A DNA stretch of 8,456 bases. Origin: Actinomycetes bacterium. GTDB taxonomy: Bacteria; Actinomycetota; Acidimicrobiia; Acidimicrobiales; CADCSY01. The stretch is from assembly GCA_025464025.1 (NCBI GenBank), contig JAODBP010000070.1, forward strand, positions 1 through 8,456. Reading direction: 5' to 3'. The translations under genes and the position numbers were made by a program. The notes under the pieces are model-generated. The model saw only the letters and a list, made by a program, of their open reading frames with translations, was not told the origin of the DNA and searched no databases. The first letter of the stretch is position 1. Each line of letters starts with the position of its first letter. Below, piece after piece: positions 5,667-8,456 of this stretch.

Positions 5667-6365
5667 CTAGCAGCAGGTGGTGTCGACGGTGCTGGAGCCG
5701 AGGGACCGACCGGAGGCGTCGAGGGCGGTGACGAGGTAGACCCAGCGGGCGCCGGTGCCGGAGGGCTCGGAGAACTCCCGCCCGGTGCCGGTGTAGACGA
5801 CGTTTTCCGGGCCGTCGTGGGTGCGGCGGGTCAGGCGGAACGATGCGAAGGCCGGGCTCGTCGACGCGTCCCACCGGCAGCTGATCGTCAAGGTGGGAGC
5901 GTCGGTGGTGCAGGCCAGGTGCAGGTCCTGGAACGTCGGCGGGCCGGTCGTGCTGGTGGTCGTGGGCGGGATCGTCGTCGCCTGCGGGACGGTGGTGGTC
6001 GGGGTGCTGCTCGGCCGGGCGGTGGTCGAGGTCGTGGACGGCACCGTGGTCGCGGTCACCGGCGGCAGGAGCACGGTGGTGGTCGGGGCCCCGAGCAGCG
6101 TCGAGGTGGTGACCGACGGGTTGGGCTCGGTGCGCACCTGGTCGGACGGCGAGTCGTCGTGCGACAGCCCGATGGCGAGCCCGATGCCGGCGGCGACGAC
6201 GACCACGGCGGCGGCGGCCGGGAGGAAGGGCCGGCGCGCCCGTGGTGCGGCGGCGACCACGCCACCGGCGAGTCGAGCCTCCAGGTCGCGCACGAACGCC
6301 GGGTCGGGCGGGGGCGCGTCCTGGGTGCCGGCACCTTCGAGCGTGCGGCGCAGGTCGTCGCTCAT
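5667..6365 (-). CDS. Single-pass membrane protein with extracellular Cys-containing FN3-like domain; candidate anti-sigma factor
   Basis: A 232-aa protein. The cytoplasmic N-terminus (1-46) contains PDPAFVRDLEARL (21-32), the kind of short segment that precedes the membrane helix in many sigma-linked regulators, but no zinc anti-sigma His-Cys motif. One transmembrane helix lies at about 47-67. An extracellular Thr/Ser/Pro-rich stalk covers about 72-144, with many TTT and STT clusters. The C-terminal domain (145-232) is fibronectin type III-like: Cys152-x10-Cys163-Arg-Trp, then FRLTRR, then a WVYLVTALDASG strand, ending in Cys231-Cys232. The same domain occurs twice in the secreted protein two genes upstream. 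The ATG overlaps the sigma-factor stop as ATGA and has a strong Shine-Dalgarno, so translation is coupled. A role as anti-sigma factor or sensor is inferred from position and topology only. Confidence 0.8.
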   Translation of the reverse strand: MSDDLRRTLEGAGTQDAPPPDPAFVRDLEARLAGGVVAAAPRARRPFLPAAAAVVVVAAGIGLAIGLSHDDSPSDQVRTEPNPSVTTSTLLGAPTTTVLLPPVTATTVPSTTSTTARPSSTPTTTVPQATTIPPTTTSTTGPPTFQDLHLACTTDAPTLTISCRWDASTSPAFASFRLTRRTHDGPENVVYTGTGREFSEPSGTGARWVYLVTALDASGRSLGSSTVDTTCC

Positions 6366-6919
6366 CGCTGCACCTCCCGCTCGAGGGCTCGGAGGGCCCG
6401 GTGCAGGGTCACGGCCAGCACCGGCTTCGTCGTGCCGAGCTGGGCGGCGGCGTCGTCGGCCGACAACCCGGCCAGGTACCGGAGCGTGATGACCTCCTGG
6501 TAGCGCGGTCGCAACCGGTCGAGCGCGGCGCGGACCCGGGGCCAGTCGGCCATCGGGTCGGCTGGCGGCTCGTCGTCGGGGACGAGCGTCAGCAGCTTGG
6601 CCTGGTCGCGCGCTTCCTTCCGCTGGAGCCCGGCCAGCTCGTTGGCCGCGATCCGGTGGAGCCAGGCCACGAATCCCCCGCCCTTCCACTCGAAGCGGTC
6701 GATCGACGCGAGGGCCCGTTCGAACGTGGCCGACGTGACGTCCTCGGCGATCTGCCGCGAGCCGGATCGACGCCAGGCGAAGGCGTGGATGGCGGTCACG
6801 TGGCGCCGGTACAGCTCGGCGAAGGCCTCGGGTTCGTGCCGGGCCCGGGCGGCGAGGGCGCGGTCGTCGGGACCCTCCGTCGGAGGGACGGCTGACAGCA
6901 GCGGCTCACCATCGAGCAC
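6362..6919 (-). CDS. ECF-type sigma-70 family RNA polymerase sigma factor
   Basis: A 185-aa protein with the two conserved ECF domains and no extra C-terminal domain. Region 2 (about 32-101) includes AFAELYRRH (32-40), the AEDVTSATFERAL core (58-70) and FVAWLHRIAAN (83-93), for -10 recognition and core binding. Region 4 (about 131-182) includes LRPRYQEVITLRYLAGLSADDAAAQLGTT, where the helix-turn-helix at about 153-176 recognises the -35 element. The variable linker between them is acidic and Pro-rich. GTG 6919 is the only reasonable start before region 2; it lies 7 bp after the stop of the secreted-protein gene, with no clear Shine-Dalgarno of its own. The stop overlaps the start of the membrane-protein gene by ATGA. 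The target regulon is unknown; the exported partners on both sides suggest an envelope signal. Confidence 0.93.
   Translation of the reverse strand: MLDGEPLLSAVPPTEGPDDRALAARARHEPEAFAELYRRHVTAIHAFAWRRSGSRQIAEDVTSATFERALASIDRFEWKGGGFVAWLHRIAANELAGLQRKEARDQAKLLTLVPDDEPPADPMADWPRVRAALDRLRPRYQEVITLRYLAGLSADDAAAQLGTTKPVLAVTLHRALRALEREVQR
6371..6378 (-). promoter_or_regulatory. Strong ribosome binding site inside the sigma-factor gene
   Basis: On the minus strand, GGGAGGTG (6378-6371) lies in the last codons of the sigma gene. Its GGAGG core is 7 nt from ATG 6365 of the membrane-protein gene. It fixes that start and supports coupled, near-equal synthesis of the two proteins. Confidence 0.8.
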
Positions 6920-6926
6920 CGCCCGA

Positions 6927-7832
6927 CTATCGGTCGCCGGCGGTGCAGCAGTCCACCTCGGCCCGCCCGACGGCGGTCACCTTGCCGGTGCCGTCGAGGG
7001 CCTGGACGTAGTAGGTCTGCGACCCGAGCGGCACGTCGTGGTCGTCGGCCGATCGCACGGCGGCGCCGACCTCGGCGATGACCCGGCCCCGCCGGTCGTC
7101 GATCGTGCGCACCAGCCGGAACCCGGCGGTGCCGGCCGGACCATCGCCCCAGGTGCAGCGGACGGCGTCGTCGGCGGTGGCGGCGCACGCCAACCGCATC
7201 GTCGTGGCCAGCGGGGCCGGCTCGCCACCACCGGCCTTGATGCGCTCCGGGTTGCTAGTGCCGAGGTACCGGTCACCGGCGTAGGCCGACACCCGGTACA
7301 CGTAGGTCGTCCCCACCGTCGGCGACTCGTCGACGTGGTCGCGCACGGCGACGTCGTCGGTCGACCACAGCGGCTGGCTCGGGCCGGTGCCCGGGACCTC
7401 CCGCATGAGGACGAGCTTGGTCGTGCCGGCCGGGACGCCGTCCCAGTGGCACGCCACGGCGGGGTCGCCGTCACCCGACGAGCACCCGATGGTCAGCTCG
7501 GCCGGCTCGGGCCGGGGTGCGACGGTGGTCGTCGGGGCCGGCTCGTGCCGGGCGGGCGGCATCGTCGTCGGCGGGGCCGGGTGCTCGTGGCCCTCCGGCA
7601 CCGTCGTCGACGTGGTCGGGCCGGGCTCGCCGTGGGGGAGCGACGTCGTGGGCGGCGTGGTGCCCGGCGTCGGTGCCTCCGTGGTGGAGGTCGACGTGGT
7701 GGGCTCGTCGCCCAAGGGGGTCGACGTCGACACCAGCTCGGCGGGGTGGTGGCCGGCCAGGGCGTGACCGGTGCCGATGCCGACGGTCAGGCCGGCGAGG
7801 GCCAGGGCGGCGAGGACGGGAGTGCGGCGCAT
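6927..7832 (-). CDS. Secreted protein with Thr/Pro-rich region and two Cys-containing FN3-like domains
   Basis: A 301-aa protein with a classical signal peptide: MRRTP, a hydrophobic core (about 7-22) and an Ala-Leu-Ala cleavage site after about residue 26. The mature N-terminus is a low-complexity Thr/Ser/Pro/His stalk (about 28-110), probably extended and possibly O-glycosylated. Two related fibronectin type III-like domains follow: about 111-200 (Cys117-x10-Cys128-His-Trp, then VYRVSAYAG) and about 210-296 (Cys216-x9-Cys226-Thr-Trp, FRLVRT, YYVQALDGTG), ending in Cys295-Cys296 five residues before the C-terminus. There is no lipobox, LPXTG motif or second membrane helix, so it should be released or held by protein contacts. 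It matches the extracellular domain of the membrane protein encoded two genes downstream. ATG 7832 has GAAGGGA just upstream. The gene follows the serine hydrolase by 31 bp and precedes the sigma gene by 7 bp. Confidence 0.85.
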   Translation of the reverse strand: MRRTPVLAALALAGLTVGIGTGHALAGHHPAELVSTSTPLGDEPTTSTSTTEAPTPGTTPPTTSLPHGEPGPTTSTTVPEGHEHPAPPTTMPPARHEPAPTTTVAPRPEPAELTIGCSSGDGDPAVACHWDGVPAGTTKLVLMREVPGTGPSQPLWSTDDVAVRDHVDESPTVGTTYVYRVSAYAGDRYLGTSNPERIKAGGGEPAPLATTMRLACAATADDAVRCTWGDGPAGTAGFRLVRTIDDRRGRVIAEVGAAVRSADDHDVPLGSQTYYVQALDGTGKVTAVGRAEVDCCTAGDR

Positions 7833-7840
7833 GTCCCTTC

Positions 7841-7867
7841 AACGCGCCGGCACCGCCCGGATTTCAC
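7841..7867 (-). promoter_or_regulatory. Possible ECF-type promoter of the secreted-protein/sigma/membrane-protein unit
   Basis: In the gap after the serine hydrolase gene the minus strand reads GTGAAAT (7867-7861), 16 nt, then CGTT (7844-7841), resembling the GAA-containing -35 and CGT-containing -10 elements of ECF promoters. CGTT begins 12 nt before ATG 7832, the same distance as the -10 boxes of the leaderless genes in this window. It would make the sigma factor autoregulated. The short gap and loose consensus make this tentative. Confidence 0.3.
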
Positions 7868-8456
7868 CTGCGGTCTGATGCCGCCCTCGACACCGGCATG
7901 GTGAGGATCGCCTGGCGGATGTTCTCGGCCACCAGGTTGTTCAGGTAGCAGAACGAGATCCCGCTGGCCGGGTCGGTCCAGGCGTACTGGAAGTGGGCCC
8001 CGCTGTGGCCGAACGCCAGCGGCGAGCAGCCCTTGCCGAACCCGCCCTGGCGGAGCTGGTGCTGCCCGTCGTCGCCGGCCAGCACCAGCCCGAGCGACCG
8101 GTTGACCGGCACGCCCATCATCGGGTCGGCGAAGTTGCAGCGCACGTTCGTCTTGGCGTCGTGCAGCACCTCGGCGTCCCACAGGCCCTTCGGGTCGTGG
8201 AGCAGGGCCTGGTGGAGCAGCACGACGTCGGCGGCCGTGGCGATGCCGCCACCACCGGGCACCCCGGCCGCTCGGGCCGCGGCCGTCTCCAACCCGTCGA
8301 CCACCCAGCGTTCGCCATCGTCGGCGATCACCGGCTCGACGTAGCCGTCCTGCTGGTCGACCGGGATCCCGAGCATGCGGGGCAGGCCCAGCGGCTGGGT
8401 GACCCGTTCCTCGATGACGTCGCGGAAGTCCTTGCCCCGCAGCCGCTCGAGCAGCT
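7864..8456 (-). CDS. Serine hydrolase, beta-lactamase / family VIII esterase fold (5' end outside window)
   Basis: The visible 197 C-terminal residues enter the window with LLERLRGKDFRDVIEERV followed by PLGLPRM, the segment that follows the active-site half in class C beta-lactamase-like serine hydrolases. GGGGIATAADVVLLHQALL matches the conserved helix after the substrate loop. FGHSG (codons at 8013-7999) is the third active-site motif, the His-x-Gly form of the KTG box, followed by the usual aromatic strand FQYAWTDPASGISFCYLNN. The Ser-x-x-Lys nucleophile and Tyr-x-Asn motifs should be upstream, outside the window. Substrates in this family range from esters to D-amino-acid peptides and cannot be predicted here. 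The stop is TGA at 7866-7864, 31 bp before the secreted-protein gene in the same direction, so it may read through into the sigma unit. Confidence 0.88.
   Translation of the reverse strand, partial: LLERLRGKDFRDVIEERVTQPLGLPRMLGIPVDQQDGYVEPVIADDGERWVVDGLETAAARAAGVPGGGGIATAADVVLLHQALLHDPKGLWDAEVLHDAKTNVRCNFADPMMGVPVNRSLGLVLAGDDGQHQLRQGGFGKGCSPLAFGHSGAHFQYAWTDPASGISFCYLNNLVAENIRQAILTMPVSRAASDRR

Noticed and set aside
5800..6130. Repetitive ggtggtcgt-type tract as tandem repeat or regulatory array
   Set aside because: It is the coding sequence of the Thr/Ser/Pro stalk; units are irregular and explained by amino-acid composition. The same holds for 7500-7730.
5409..7904. Long plus-strand frames rich in Gly/Val/Arg opposite the sigma-factor unit
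   Set aside because: They are mirror products of Thr/Pro-rich codons (ACC/ACG read as GGT/CGT) on the minus strand and have no domain resemblance.
1..8456. RNA genes, CRISPR, insertion sequences, prophage
   Set aside because: No tRNA-like cloverleaf, no regularly spaced direct repeats, no transposase or integrase, and no terminal repeats with target duplications were seen on reading both strands.

Overview
The window is very GC-rich, densely packed bacterial chromosome. A 13E12/DUF222-type HNH endonuclease gene under a mycobacterial-style LexA (SOS) box, a deazaflavin (F420)-dependent nitroreductase-family gene, a lactone dehydrogenase close in sequence and length to mycobacterial L-gulonolactone dehydrogenase, and TANNNT -10 boxes placed for leaderless transcription all point to Actinomycetota. 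The Thr/Pro-rich secreted proteins with fibronectin-like domains would suit Acidimicrobiia, but that class assignment is only an inference. I see no RNA genes, CRISPR, insertion sequences or phage genes.

Layout. (1) 1-1108, minus: HNH endonuclease, 3' end beyond the window, with a LexA box lying over its -10 box and start codon. (2) 1203-2183, plus: PLP enzyme of the D-threonine aldolase / D-serine dehydratase family. (3) 4118-2185, minus: two-gene operon of a DsbA/FrnE-like thiol oxidoreductase followed by an aldonolactone dehydrogenase/oxidase, convergent with gene 2 with only 1 bp between the stops. (4) 4173-4778, plus: a 201-aa orphan protein whose C-terminal half resembles the helical tower/coiled-coil part of DNA gyrase subunit A. 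(5) 5203-4775, minus: F420-dependent nitroreductase-family protein, whose stop overlaps that of gene 4. (6) 5219-5554, plus: DksA/TraR-type zinc-finger protein. (7) 5548-5664: a nested inverted repeat between convergent genes, probably a bidirectional terminator. (8) 8456-5667, minus: a beta-lactamase-fold serine hydrolase (5' end beyond the window), then a three-gene unit of a secreted protein with two Cys-containing fibronectin-like domains, an ECF sigma factor, and a single-pass membrane protein carrying one more copy of the same domain.

The most interesting part is the last unit. An ECF sigma factor sits between an exported protein and a membrane protein that share an extracellular domain (C-x9/10-C-x-W start, Cys-Cys end) on Thr/Pro-rich stalks. 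The sigma gene and the membrane-protein gene overlap by ATGA, and a possible ECF-type promoter precedes the first of the three genes. This looks like an envelope-sensing sigma/anti-sigma system in which the membrane protein stands in for a classical zinc anti-sigma factor. Second in interest are the orphan GyrA-like protein and the LexA operator that also encodes the first residues of the endonuclease.
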